This document shows positions 1-10,940 of a DNA stretch of 59,254 nucleotides, piece by piece. The stretch is from Stereum hirsutum FP-91666 SS1 (Eukaryota > Basidiomycota > Agaricomycetes > Russulales > Stereaceae). The notes under the pieces were generated by a model that had not been told where the DNA came from, made no database searches, and was given only the letters and a program-made list of their open reading frames with translations. The DNA lies in NCBI RefSeq assembly GCF_000264905.1, contig NW_006763133.1, positions 508,191 to 567,444 on the forward strand, read 5' to 3'. Numbering within the stretch: position 1 is the first letter of the stretch; every line of letters begins with the position of its first letter. Made by a program: the position numbers and the translations under genes.

Positions 1-516
1 TAGTCGCCGGGAAATCAGCCTCATCATCCGACAGAATCTCAAAGGACCTCTGTCCCGTCCTCATTCATTGATGTGCGCCACGAAACAGCGGAAGAGCTCG
101 ACTGTCGACGCTTCCCACCAGATCTCGAGGTAAGATCAACCTCCTCGTCCTCGTGTTTAACCCACACGGCATCCGTGGGTTCGTCCTTTACAGTTATGGA
201 TGCCCGGCGAGGCGGCGGTCGGCGGAGAGAAGCGGAGGATGAGAACGGCGCCACACTACTCGCTCGACGCAATGGCGTACTGCCGTGAGTCTGCATGAAT
301 TCCTGGAGGGCGTGGACATCGACCCAGTCGTACGTGAGGAACCTTCCGGGATTCTTACTGATGTACGACAAGGAGAACATCTGGATGAAGGTAAGAAAGG
401 GAGACAATGGATGGCGGGCCACATAAGCTTTTGCTTACCTCCTCACGAAATTTTATCAGGATGTCAACTGGAACGGTGTTGATGAAGTCGGCAGCGTCGA
501 GCTCAACGTCGGACAT
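1..516 (-). CDS. Partial unknown gene with acidic, SUMO-motif-rich N-terminus; runs off the left edge
   Basis: The ATG at 516-514 opens a 26-codon exon (516-439) that ends at a GTAAGC donor. A 58-nt intron (438-381) ends in CATCCAG, and the second exon starts at 380 in the same frame. The protein begins MSDVELDAADFINTVPVD and continues with a short aromatic stretch, then a Ser/Pro/Arg-rich segment. That segment holds two psi-K-x-E type motifs (VKDE and VKHE) and the acidic EVDLTS. Close to the edge a second frame reads FEILSDDEAD, so an unrecognised intron or a frameshift lies around 40-110. The upstream leader (869-1135) is shared with the two downstream paralogs, but this body is unrelated to theirs. 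I do not recognise the family. Acidic N-termini of this style occur in large agaricomycete mobile-element proteins, but nothing visible here proves that. Confidence 0.5.
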
Positions 517-868
517 GGCGGCGGCGGTGTCGTGGGCGAAAGAAAGGAGCACACAAAATTGTATTCGAAATTTTCGGACATTTTTTGGGAATTGACGAAT
601 CACAGCAGTACTTGGGTGCAGTCAGACGCGTTGTTGACGCGTTGTTTGTACGGGCGGACAAGCGCAGCACATGCTTATCAATCTGCGACACAGTGTGCAG
701 CCTCCGCCCAAGGTGTCGCACTTTGTCTCGGACCCGCCGTACCCGATCAAGGTGTGGTGCTATACTTTGTATATACTCGGCTTTTGGGCGCCACTGTGTG
801 TGTGTCGTATATCGTACATCCTCGATGGAGGGGTAGGGACAAAGGGAAGGGGTAAGAGGAGGACATAC

Positions 869-1135
869 CTTCTCTTCGTAGGTGCCACCCACTGTCGCCT
901 CCTCTGTCTTAGTTTGTCTCTTGTCCTCCTTCTTTGTCTTCCAAAACCTCGCTAGCCGGGGCTGCTGCGGCGGGGCGATCGCGGGAGGTAGTATCGTTTG
1001 CTGGTAGTATGCGGGATGGGCGTTGGTTGGGTTCGACGATTGAGACTGACACAATCAAAGCAACATCGCCACACGTAAGCACCTTCATCCTATACGCCCT
1101 GCACTCGACGTTCATACTGATACGACACTCACCAT
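869..1135 (-). other. 5' leader module copy 1 (isolated ATG, intron, 59-codon exon)
   Basis: The ATG at 1135-1133 is followed at once by a GTGAGT donor. An 86-nt intron (1132-1047/1046) ends in TGTCAG, and a 59-codon exon (1045-869) follows, ending YEEK before a GTATGT donor at 868. The exon is the same length class and reads closely like the leader exons at 5684-5950 and 10677-10940, including the shared LPPAIAPPQQPRLARFW core and a Lys/Thr-rich stretch. Beyond the donor the copies part: here the sequence leads towards the unrelated body starting at 516. I found no phase-0 acceptor joining the two, so whether this leader is translated with that body or is only a transplanted promoter and 5' exon is open. 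Confidence 0.5.
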
Positions 1136-3713
1136 GTTTTCTAGGTTGTATTGTTGTGGATTCTGGGTGGGGGCACTGGCACTGTGGGGTAGGAGGACAA
1201 GTGAGCAAGAGAGAGGCCGGGCCTGCTTTAACTTCTGGACATTTCCCACGGTGCGGATCACCAGCGACTTTTGTTCCACAAAATGGTTTAGCTTCTCTGC
1301 GTTATCTGATCATCCGCCCGCGCGTTGCTCATGTGACTTTGTTGATTCCTTCGTTGATCAGGTCACGCCCCCTATGTATGGTCCGTGCGCAAACTCGATA
1401 TCGTCAGCTTCGACGAGCTTCGACGTGGCCCTCTGAGCCACTCGGCCTCGAGGCGGTTTTATTCACGTCGCCATATCACTGGCTGTTACTTTGTCTGTAT
1501 GCAATCGGCGCTCATCGTCCGAGGTGCCGCAGGCTGAAAGAGCCTCTCTGTGGAAGAACACTGTCTGTCGATTGTCTTCCCTTTTGGTTTTCTGCTTTCT
1601 CTACCGCAGATGCCTCCAAAATACCACTCTTTTGTTAGACGGCGCTGACGGTCAGCATATCTGGCCATCAATAGGGTTCAACAACAGTATATCTTCTCCT
1701 TGTTAGGCCCAAATCGTCATGAATATGATCGTGTTCGTTTGACCAGCGTGACCTCTCCTTTGTCTACCCAAATCGCCTTGAACATGATTGTCGGACTAGC
1801 GTGCACGGCCTTACATGTTCTCAAACATTGGGCTTTCGATGTTTGCACTTCTTGGTTGCTCGAGTCCAGATTTACGGGGATTCAGGAGACAAGGTCTCGA
1901 GCAAAACGCATACGTCTATTTTTTTTTTTTTGCTTTGTAGCTGTGATGATGTGACGTATTTCGTCGTTGATGATCGTCATTGAGAAATCACAATGGGTCT
2001 ATGTCGTTTTCGAAAGACTGAGGTTGAGCGTGACTGAGGCGTTGAATATGGCCCCTTTTACGTTCAGGGCTCATCTCACTACTTGGCTCACGATTCAGTG
2101 GTGCGAATGGCTCTCACCGCAGGCCGTGAGGGACTGAAGTTGGAGAGAGAACCACAAGCTTCCGAAACGTACAACATGGAAGCAAGCCGCTATTACTCTA
2201 GCGTCTGAGTCCTGCATTCCGGTCATTGTCGATTCCACTCTGTCTGTTCGAACGTTTTCATGATGAACGTAGTGATTGACATAGACTCCAAACGGGCTCA
2301 TGGCTCGATCGAGATTGCAGTAGCTGATTGCGCGGCGCAAGGACCCTGTCTACCGCACTCACTGAGATCTCCTTTCTCCTTGGCCAATGTTATTGCACTT
2401 ATTGGGCTTGCAACTGCTGAGAACCTTTTGTGCGCTATTCACTGGTGGCACCGGTGTGACTTTTGACGACACAGCGAACAGAGGGCTATATAATGAGCAA
2501 TACTGAGATCGACTGTCGTGTTCATTGCGTCGTCAATGGCGCTGTAGCTCAAAACGAGAAGTGTAAGGTTCAATGGAGTGCATTAGTAGGATCACGAACG
2601 GAGTCCCGGCTACTAAAATAATACACCTGAATGGCCAAGATGCAAAGACGACCTTTCTCGGTGCATGCATTTGACGGATCCTTCTCCTTGCGAGGATCCG
2701 GTCGCGATATTATTCCCCTATATCACGTTCGCTTAGTCACCCGATATAAATATGCACACAACGTATTCGAGCGCAGCCGAAGCTCGCAATACTTAGTTGA
2801 AAACGGGAGATATGATGATGTAGTAGGACTCAGAGAAACACAGAGACACGATGCGGTGAAGGTCGCGATGGTGCCAAACAGACCTTGATTGGAACCTTGC
2901 CCTTGGACCTCACTGCGCTGAGCCGGTTCCCCGTGCAACGGTGGTGTTTCGGAGGACACGTCGACACAGCGGGCGCCCTTGGCACCACAATAGGAAACGG
3001 AGATTGCCGGTTATCCTCTGTCGTTGTCCTCCATTTTTAGGCCTTTTCGGTCTCGTATAAAGGCTTGCTCCTCTGTTTCCTTTCTTTGACGATACTGTGC
3101 TGCACTCTCCGTTAAACCACGGAACACTGCAATCGCTTACTCGAGCGAGCAGGATACGTCGGCCGTAGACTGGAGCAGTTTGCTCGGACAGGTATGTGAA
3201 TAATCTGATTTTAGCTGATCAGACTGGATGTCCGAGCTGAGATTTGATTCTTCGAGACACAGTCACGATAGGTAATAGTACATTCAAAACTCGAGGGACA
3301 GACAGACGACCAAACAAACAAGGATTCGCGAAACAACCGATAACGTCCCCGATGTGTACAAGGAGGGGTGTCGTAATGACCGAAGAAACAACGCAGACGG
3401 AAAGGAGAAGGGATAGAGAAACAAAAACCGAGGTACGTAGCGTCCGTACGCACCCAAAACCATATATAGACACATTCGCAGGTCCATTTTGGACCATATC
3501 AGCCCTCTCACCCCCACGAACGAAACATCAACCGTTAATGCACACACCCATCGTACAGCCCATCGTCCGCAAACCCCTCATTCCCCAACGTTTGAACAAC
3601 CCTGATTCGCCTCCATCGACACTCTCGTCCCCACCCCTCTACCGATCCATCGTCTCTCACTCAGACGCGCACTTCAAACCCGAGCCGGCAACTTCCCAGA
3701 GACACGAAGGCAC
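1136..3713. other. Gene-free spacer of unit 1
   Basis: This lies upstream of leader copy 1 and downstream of the first unknown gene. Blocks at 1240-1500, 2270-2320, 2490-2560 and 2930-3560 recur in unit 2, and some in unit 3. Open frames here are not kept between copies because of non-triplet indels, so I see no gene. A poly-T run lies at 1920-1932. Confidence 0.5.
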
Positions 3714-5950
3714 TCACCCCCTGAAACCTGGCACATACGGCTTCACGAAGTTTTCCGCGAAGACATCCGCGATGTCCTCCATCCGCTGGATGTCTGCCAT
3801 GTGCTTCGTCCCCCACGCCCTCGGTTGCCACAGGTGAACGCCCCTCGCGTCCGCCACCACATCCGCCACCGCTGTCTCCTCGACCTTCGAGCCCCACAAC
3901 CTTAGGTACGCCTCCGTTCCTTTCGGGAGTAAGGCAGGAGCGGGCTCTGCGATGTGTCGGGGCTGGATAGCCATCTTCAGCAGATGGTAGAACCCCCTGC
4001 GCATGTCTTCCCGAAGCAAGCGGTCGACAGCCATTGCTGTCGTGGGTGTGTCGGGGCGCTCCTTGTGTGGCGGCGGCGTCTAGATGTGACCGTCAGTGTC
4101 AGGGGACGGAAGACCAGGGTACACATGTGAACTCACGATGAGCCTCCGTCCCGTTACCACCACGGCGAGCTCCGTGATGCACGTTGTATTTTGGTATTCG
4201 GTTTCCTGTAAAGCTTGGGCGGTCTCATCGTACGCCCTGGCGACCATTGCGTCGATGTCGAACGCGGGCCTGGATGGTTGTGGTCCTTGAGCGGGCTGGG
4301 TGTTAGCCACTGGTCTGGGAGTGGCCGTATTGCCAGGCGTGACGTTCGTCACGCGAAGCGGCCTCGGCGTCGCGGTCGTGGTTTCGTCGGGTGATGGTAC
4401 CCGAGCTGGTAGGGTGTTGACACCCGTATTGGCCCCCGGGGTGGGCGTGGCGTCGATGGGGCGACTCGGCCTAGGCGTAGAGGCATGTGTTTCGTTCGTC
4501 TTCAGCGCGACACACTCGGCCCAAGACTGAACATTGCGCCACTTGATCCCGCCCGGACGCCAGCCGGGAGCAGGCTGGGACGTGACTGAGCTCGATGGCT
4601 GGACGTTGTTAGCGCCGTTCGCGCTGACGGCCGTAGGACGGTGTTGGGAGATGGTGGGGTCCTGTGGCATGGGTGTCGAAGCGATGCGGTCGATATCGTA
4701 GCTACCATCGTGAGGGACTGCTCCGCTGGACGCACTCTGTCCCGTGACACGATACGTGACGCCTGGGTCGCTGTCGTAGGCGCCATCGTGAGGGATGGCA
4801 CCGTCCGACGCGCTCTGGCCCGTGATACGATCCGTGACGGATGGATATGGGGCAACGGGGGGAGCGGTGTAAGGGTCGGCGTAATATCTGCCCTGGCTCG
4901 AGACAATCGCCTCGTAAGATACCTGGAACGACCAAGTGGGGATGGGGTAGCCTTCGACGGGAGCATCGGGGAGCGAGGGCAGGTTTCTTGAAGATTGCAG
5001 GGGAATGGTGCTGCGTGACCCAAAAGCAGTGTTGCCGAAGGGAGCTTGACCCACGGCACGGTTGAACGCTTGCGCGTTAGTTACACTGGGGCAGATGTCA
5101 CACAGACCGACCTTGTCCCCTCCGCTGGTGCCCGCCTCAGGGTGAATCTATACGAGACCTCGTGTCAGCACGCGCTCCAAGGCTCATGAACGAAACCGGG
5201 CAATGGGTAAAGGAGGATGAGGAAGTATGTAGACATACTTGAGGTTGGGGCTCGTTCTCAGGCTCACCGTCTTTGCCAGGCGGTGGTGGCATAGTGTTGA
5301 TTGCCTAGGTGCAGGACGGTGATGAGCACGATGGTGAGAACATGTTTAAGGTAAACAGTGGATATGATCGCCGCCCTGCCCAGCGTCGAGTCTCAGCGCA
5401 CATGTGCTACCACGATGTTGTGGATCACTATCCCTACGAGGGATTCACCCCTCGATAGCTACGGCCGACATCCCTCAGGGCACCGTCGGCCGCGAACATC
5501 GAGAGCAGTCAATGTGCTCTCAGTGGCCCAGTGCCACTCGCTGACACACGACATATGGACGTAGGGACAGGGACGAGGATGGCGACAGCGGGCAGGGGTG
5601 TAACGGTGGCAACGAGGAGGGAGGGGGAAGAAGAATGAGGGGGAAGGGCAGGGACAAAGGGAAGGGGGAAGAGAGGGACATACCTTCTCTTCGTAGGTGC
5701 CACCAACTGTCGCCTCCTCTGTCTTGGTTTGTCTCTTCTCTTGCTTCTTCACGCTCCAAAACCTTGCCAGCCGAGGCTGCGGCGGCGGGGAGATCGCGGG
5801 AGGTAGAATCCTCTTCTGGTAGCAGGTGGGGTTTGCGTTGGTTGTGTTCGACGACTGAGACCGACACAATCAAAGCAACATCGCCACACGTAAGCACGTC
5901 CCTCCTATACGCCCGGCACTCGACGTTCATACTGATACGGCACTCACCAT
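3714..5950 (-). CDS. Unknown protein, tandem paralog 1 (about 538 aa, 5 exons)
   Basis: The model is built from five phase-matched exons: 5950-5948 (ATG only), 5854-5684, 5304-5239, 5147-4137 and 4079-3714. Introns are 93, 379, 91 and 57 nt, all GT..AG. The start was chosen because the isolated ATG next to GTGAGTG is kept in all three leaders. The protein has a basic leader exon ending YEEK, then AINTMPPPP and a CDICPSVTNAQAFNRAVGQ segment. A long Pro/Thr/Ser-rich middle contains a 26-residue imperfect tandem repeat (RITGQSASDGAIPHD and RVTGQSASSGAVPHD). The C-terminal region of about 120 residues is well conserved (DRLLRED, AVADVVADARGVH, VKPYVPGFRG). An in-frame TGA ends the last exon, although GTGAGT overlaps it and could be a further donor. 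I do not recognise the family; no catalytic motif, signal peptide or membrane segment is visible. Confidence 0.6.
5305..5683 (-). other. Long conserved second intron of paralog 1
   Basis: This 379-nt intron, from GTATGT to CACCTAG, is several times longer than the others in the window. Its sequence is strongly conserved with the corresponding intron of paralog 2 (10320-10676), including the block around AGGGATGTCGGCCGTAGC. A retained regulatory role or recent duplication would both explain this. Confidence 0.45.
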
Positions 5951-8900
5951 GGTTGTTAGGCTGTGTTGTTGTGGATTCTGGGTGGGGGCACTGGCACTGT
6001 GGGGTAGGAGGACAAGTGAGCAAGAGAGAGGCCGGGCCTGCTTTAACATCTGGATACTTCCCACGGTGCGGATCACCAGCGACTTTTGTTCCACAAAATG
6101 GTTTAGCGTGCTTCACTGCGTTATCTGATCATCCGCGCGCGCGTTGCTCATGTGACTTTGTTGATTCCTTTGTTGATCAGGTCACGTCCCTTGCGCATGG
6201 TCCGTGCGTAGACTCGATTTCGTCGGCTTCGACGTGGCCGCCCACTGAGCCACTCGGCCTGTAGGCGACTTCATTCACCTCGCCATCCACTGGCTGTTAC
6301 ATTTTCTGTCTGCAATCGGAGTTCGTCGTCCGATTTACCGCAGACTGCAAGAACCTCTTCATGGAGGAACACTGTCTGTCGATTGGTTTCTTGTTCCCTT
6401 CACCACAGATGCTTCGTAAATACTTCTTTGTTCGACAGCGTTGACGGTGAGCATATCTGGCCTTCAATGGTCTTGAGTGAACCATATTGTATATTTCCTC
6501 TTGTTAGCCACAAATAGTCGTGAAATATGATCGCGTCTGTTCGCAATCTTTTCTTTATTGACCGAAATCGCCATGAACATCATTGTTCAATCAGCTTGCG
6601 TGACCTTCCATATCCTCTAGCATGGGGCTTCGATCTTCTCACTTCTTAGGTGTTCGGATCCGAGGAATTGAGCGCGACTCGTACGTTCATTTTTGCTTTG
6701 TGTCGACCATGGTGTGTTCGCTGGTCGTCACTAAGGATCAGGATGGGTCTGTGTCGTTCTCGATGTCTCGACTAGAATGACCTATTAGATATAGTCTATC
6801 TCGCGTTTAGGGTTCATCTCAACATTTATTTGACCTACTTATTCGGCTCACGATTCAGCGGGGCGAATGATTCTCATCGCAGGCCTTGGCAGACTTCCGA
6901 GCCGTACAAAATCGAGCAAGTTGCAAAGACTCTGGAATTCAACTTCTGCATTTCGTTCACTTCGATTCCGCTGCGGCTGTCCACCTTGTCAAGATTTATG
7001 ATGAACTTGAAAGTACACGAAACAGACTCATGGCCTGATCGAGATGTCATTAGCTGACCACACAGTGAAAGAACCTACCTCGTCTGCCTTACTCGCTGAG
7101 AGTTCCATTCTCCTTAGTCGATGTTGTTGTTGAGCCTGACCAGCGGATGCGAACCTTTTGTGCCCTATACATCAGCAGCGCCAAGGTTATTTTTGACGAC
7201 GCAACGAACAGAGGGTTGAACAATGAATTATAATGGGATGAACTGTCATCGAGTTCCTTCCGTCGTCAACGGCAATGTAGCTCAAAACGCGTCCAAGGGT
7301 ATCGCATCACCAAAACGAGACTTGCAACGTTCAATGCAATGGATGAGGATCACAAACAGAGTCCCCACTACTGAATGAATATACTTGAATGACCGAGATA
7401 CAAGATAAATGCAGTGTTTTCAATTAAGACGGTCCAGTGATTTCTTGAAGGCATATGCTTGCCAACTCGATCAGCTGAACGCCCTTTTCATACCTATTTT
7501 CCGTAGGAAATCACCGCCCGGCATGGACTACACTGTTTTCTTGAGCACGATGTTCCTTGAGTGGTGAAAGCCGTGCAGGATAGATTTTGGGAGGTCGTTT
7601 GAAATAGCCGTGGCAGAATCGAGTCCATGGCTTATGATATAACCCCGTGTACCTTCTCCATATCAGCGTTTGGCGGATACTTCTCGTTGGGTCGCCATAT
7701 TCTGCTACATCCTGGTGCCGGACGATTTGGTCATTAAAAATAAAACCATTCATCCCGAAAGTCAGCTTACACAGACATGCGTGTTGAACGTATCGAGAGC
7801 AATCAAAGTTCGTAGATGAGATGATGTAGGAACGTCAAAAAAAAACTCAGAAAAAGACCAAGACGCGACGCGGTGAAGGTCATGATGGCGCCAAATGGAT
7901 CCTCATCGGAACTTTGTCCTTGGCCACACTGCGCGGAGCCGCTACCCCGTACAATGGTGGTGTTTCGGAGGACACGTCGACACAGCGGGCGTCCTAGGCA
8001 CGACAATAAGAAGCGGGAATTGCCGGTTACCCTCTGTTCTTGTCCTCCATTTTTGGGCCTTTTCAGTCTCGTATAAAGGCTCTGCTCTTTGCGTTCTTTC
8101 TTTGACGACCCTCTGTGCTGCACTATGCGTACACCCACAGAATATTGCAATCGCTTACCCGTGCGAGTAGGATACGCTGACCGTGGACTGAGGCAGTTCG
8201 CTCGGACAGGTATGTGAATCATCAGATTTTCGCTGATCAGGCTGGATTCCGGAGCTGAGATCTGATCCTTCGTGAAATAGACACGGTAGGTAATAGTACA
8301 TTTAGACCTCGATAGACAGACGGGCATCAAGACAAACACGGATTCGCGAAACAGCCGACAACGTCCCCGATGTGTACAAGGAGGGCATCGTAATGACGGA
8401 AGAAACCACGCAAACGGAAAGGAGACGGGACAGAGAAACAAAACAAGGTACGTAGCGTCCGTGCGTATCCAAGCTCATATCCAAACACATTTGCAGGTCC
8501 ATTTTGGACCACATCAACATCCCCACCGACGAAATACCAACCCTAACGTACACCCCCATTGTACAGGCAGCCCATCGTTTGTGCTGCTCTCATTCCCAAA
8601 CGCTCCAACAATCCTGACTCATCTCTACCGACACTCTCGCCCTCACCCCTCCGATCCATCGCCTCTCTCTCGGACGCGCACCTCAAACCCTCGCCGACAA
8701 CCTCCCAGAAAGACTAGAGTACTCACCCCCTGAAACCTGGCACATACGGCTTCACAAAGTTTTCCGCGAAGACATCGGCGATATCCTCCATCCTCTGGAT
8801 ATCCGCCATGTGCTTAATCCCCCACGCCCTCGGTTGCCACATGTGAACGCCCCTCGCGTCCGCCACCACATCCGCAACCGCTGTCTCCTCAATCTTCGAG

Positions 8901-10630
8901 CCCCACAACTTGAGCTTTGCCTCCGTTCCTTCCGGGAGCAAGGCGGGAGCGGGCTCTGCGATGTGGCGGGGCTGGATAGCCATCTTTAATAGGCGGTAGA
9001 ACCCCCTGCGTAAGTCCTCCCGAAGTAAGCGGTCGACGGCCATTGCTGTCGTGGGTGTGTCGGCACGCTCCTTATGTGGCGGCGGCGTCTAGATGTGATT
9101 GTTAGTGTCAGGGGACGGAAGACCAGGTTACACATGTGAACTCACGATGAGCCTCCGCTCCGTTACTACCACGGCGAGCTCCGTGATGCACGTTGTAGTC
9201 TGGTATTCAGTTTCCTGTGAAGCTTGGGCGGTCTCATCGTACGCTCTGGCGACCATTGCGTCGATGTCGAACGCGGGCGTGGGTGGTTGGGGTCCTTGAG
9301 CGGGCTGGGCGTTAGCCAGTGGAGTGGCCGTATTGCCAGGCGTGACGTTCATCACGCGAAGCGGCCTCGGCGTCGCGGCCGTGATTTCATCCGGTGACGG
9401 CACCCGAGCGGGTTGAGTGTTGGCACACGTATTGGCCCCCGGGGTGAGCGTGGTGTCGATGGCACGAATCGTCCTCGGCGTGGGGGTAGGTGTCCAGTCG
9501 GATGGTGGCGGCGATGCTTCGTAGCCGGGGTCATCCCACGAGGCGCCACTCGCCTCCAGCGCGACCCTCTCTGCCCAAGACTGGATATTACGCAAGTTGA
9601 TCCCGCCACGATGCCTGCCGGGAGCAGGTTGGGATTCGCCTGGGTGCGAGTGCTCCAGATCGTTGTCGTCGGCAGCGCTGGTGTTGGCCGGAGGAGGTTG
9701 GGAGGTGGCGGGGAGTTGTGGCGCGGGAGTCGGGGTGACGACTGCGACGCTCTGACCCGTGACACGATATGTGACGCCCGGGTCACTGTCGTAAGCGCTA
9801 CCGTGAGGGTTGGCTCCGCTGCCCGTGCCCTGGCTTGTCGTACGATACGTGACGGACGGATATGAGGCGACGGGGGGAGCGGTGTAAGGGTCGGCGTAAT
9901 ATCCACCCTGGGTCGAGACCATCGCCTCGTAAGACTCCTGGAACGACCAGGTGGGGATGGGGAAGCCCTCGACGGCAGCGTGGGGGAGCGAGGGCAAGTT
10001 CGTTGAGGTTCGCAGGGGAATGGTGCTGCGCGACCCAAAAGCAGTGTTGCCGAAGGGAGCTTGACCCACGGCACGGTTGAACCCTTGCGCGTTAGTTACG
10101 CTGGGGCAGACGTCAAAGAGACCGAGCTGGTCCCCTCCGCTGGTGCCCGCCTCAGGGAGAATCTATACGACACCTCGTGTCAGCACGCGCTCTAAGGCTC
10201 ACGAACGAAACCAGGCAATGGATAAAGAAGGATGAGGAAGTATGTAGACATACTTGAGGTTGGGGCTCGTTCTCAGGCTCCCCGTCTTGGCTAGGTGGCT
10301 GTGACATAGTGTTGATCGCCTAGGTGCAGGACGACGATGAGCACGATGGTGAGAACATGTTCAGCCCCTGCCCAGCGTCGACTCTCAGCGCACATGTGCT
10401 ACCACGATGTTGTGGATCACTATCCCTAACGAGGGATTCACCACTCGATAGCTACGGCCGACATCCCTCAGGGCGCCGTCGATCGCGAACATCGAGAGCA
10501 GTCAATATGCTCTCTGTGGCCTAGTGCCACTTGCTGACACACGACATATGGACGTGGGGACAGGGACGAGGATGGCGACAGCGGGCAGGGGAGTAACGGT
10601 AGCAACGAGGAGGGAGGGGGAAGAGGATGG
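5640..10630. repeat. Tandem segmental duplication, unit 2
   Basis: This is the second full copy of the 5 kb unit. It contains the leader of paralog 1, a spacer at 5951-8722, and the whole body of paralog 2. The spacer is diverged and about 200 bp longer than in unit 1 over the corresponding part. Confidence 0.75.
5951..8722. other. Gene-free spacer of unit 2
   Basis: This is the equivalent of 1136-3713. Best-kept blocks lie near 6060-6200 (upstream of the leader, probably promoter), 7880-8080 and 8330-8520. Those blocks hold the palindrome GGTCCATTTTGGACC, also present near 3480. Short open frames differ from unit 1 and I do not accept them as genes. Confidence 0.5.
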
Positions 10631-10940
10631 AGGGGGAAAGGCAGGGACAAAGGGAAGGAGGAAGAGGAGGACATACCTTCTCTTCGTAGGCGTCACCAAC
10701 TGTCGCCTCTGTCTTAGTTTGTCTCTTCTCGTGCTTCTTCACGCTCCAAAACCTTACCAGCCGAGGCTGCTGCGGCGGGGCGATCGCGGGAGGTAGAGTC
10801 ATCTTTCGGTAGCAGGTGGGGTTTGCGTTGGTTGTGTTCGACGACTGAGACCGACACAATCAAAGCGACATCGCCACACGTAAGCACGTCCCTCCTATAC
10901 GCTCGGCACTTGCAACTCATACTAAGACGGCACTCACCAT
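8723..10940 (-). CDS. Unknown protein, tandem paralog 2 (about 539 aa, 5 exons)
   Basis: This gene has the same architecture as the gene at 3714-5950. Exons are 10940-10938 (ATG only), 10844-10677, 10319-10254, 10162-9146 and 9088-8723, and all phases agree. Over the last 106 residues I count only eight differences from paralog 1, all compatible with function. The leader exon has lost one codon (three bases), and the Pro/Thr-rich middle differs by in-frame indels, including loss of one copy of the 26-residue repeat. Keeping the frame through indels argues that both copies are, or recently were, translated. No known domain is visible. The gene is transcribed away from the MYND gene and towards paralog 1. 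Confidence 0.6.

Larger units (their letters stand above)
820..5640. repeat. Tandem segmental duplication, unit 1
   Basis: This is the first of three head-to-tail copies of a roughly 5 kb segment. Matching landmarks are the leader ATG (1135, 5950, 10940), a block around GGTGTTTCGGAGGACACGTC (about 2940 and 7957), and the gene stop (3714 and 8723). The offset between units 1 and 2 is near 5010-5016 bp over the gene and slightly smaller over the leader, showing indels in the spacer. Homology starts abruptly near 820 on the left. The gene body is better conserved than the spacer, as expected for duplicated genes under selection. Confidence 0.75.

Noticed and set aside
503..1054. A 183-codon open frame running through the unit-1 leader and beyond its donor
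   Set aside because: The part beyond the conserved GTATGT donor has no counterpart in the other copies, lacks family features and does not start with ATG; it is probably chance read-through of an intron.
3244..3837. 197-codon plus-strand frame in the spacer
   Set aside because: Frame is not kept in unit 2 and it overlaps the end of the minus-strand gene.
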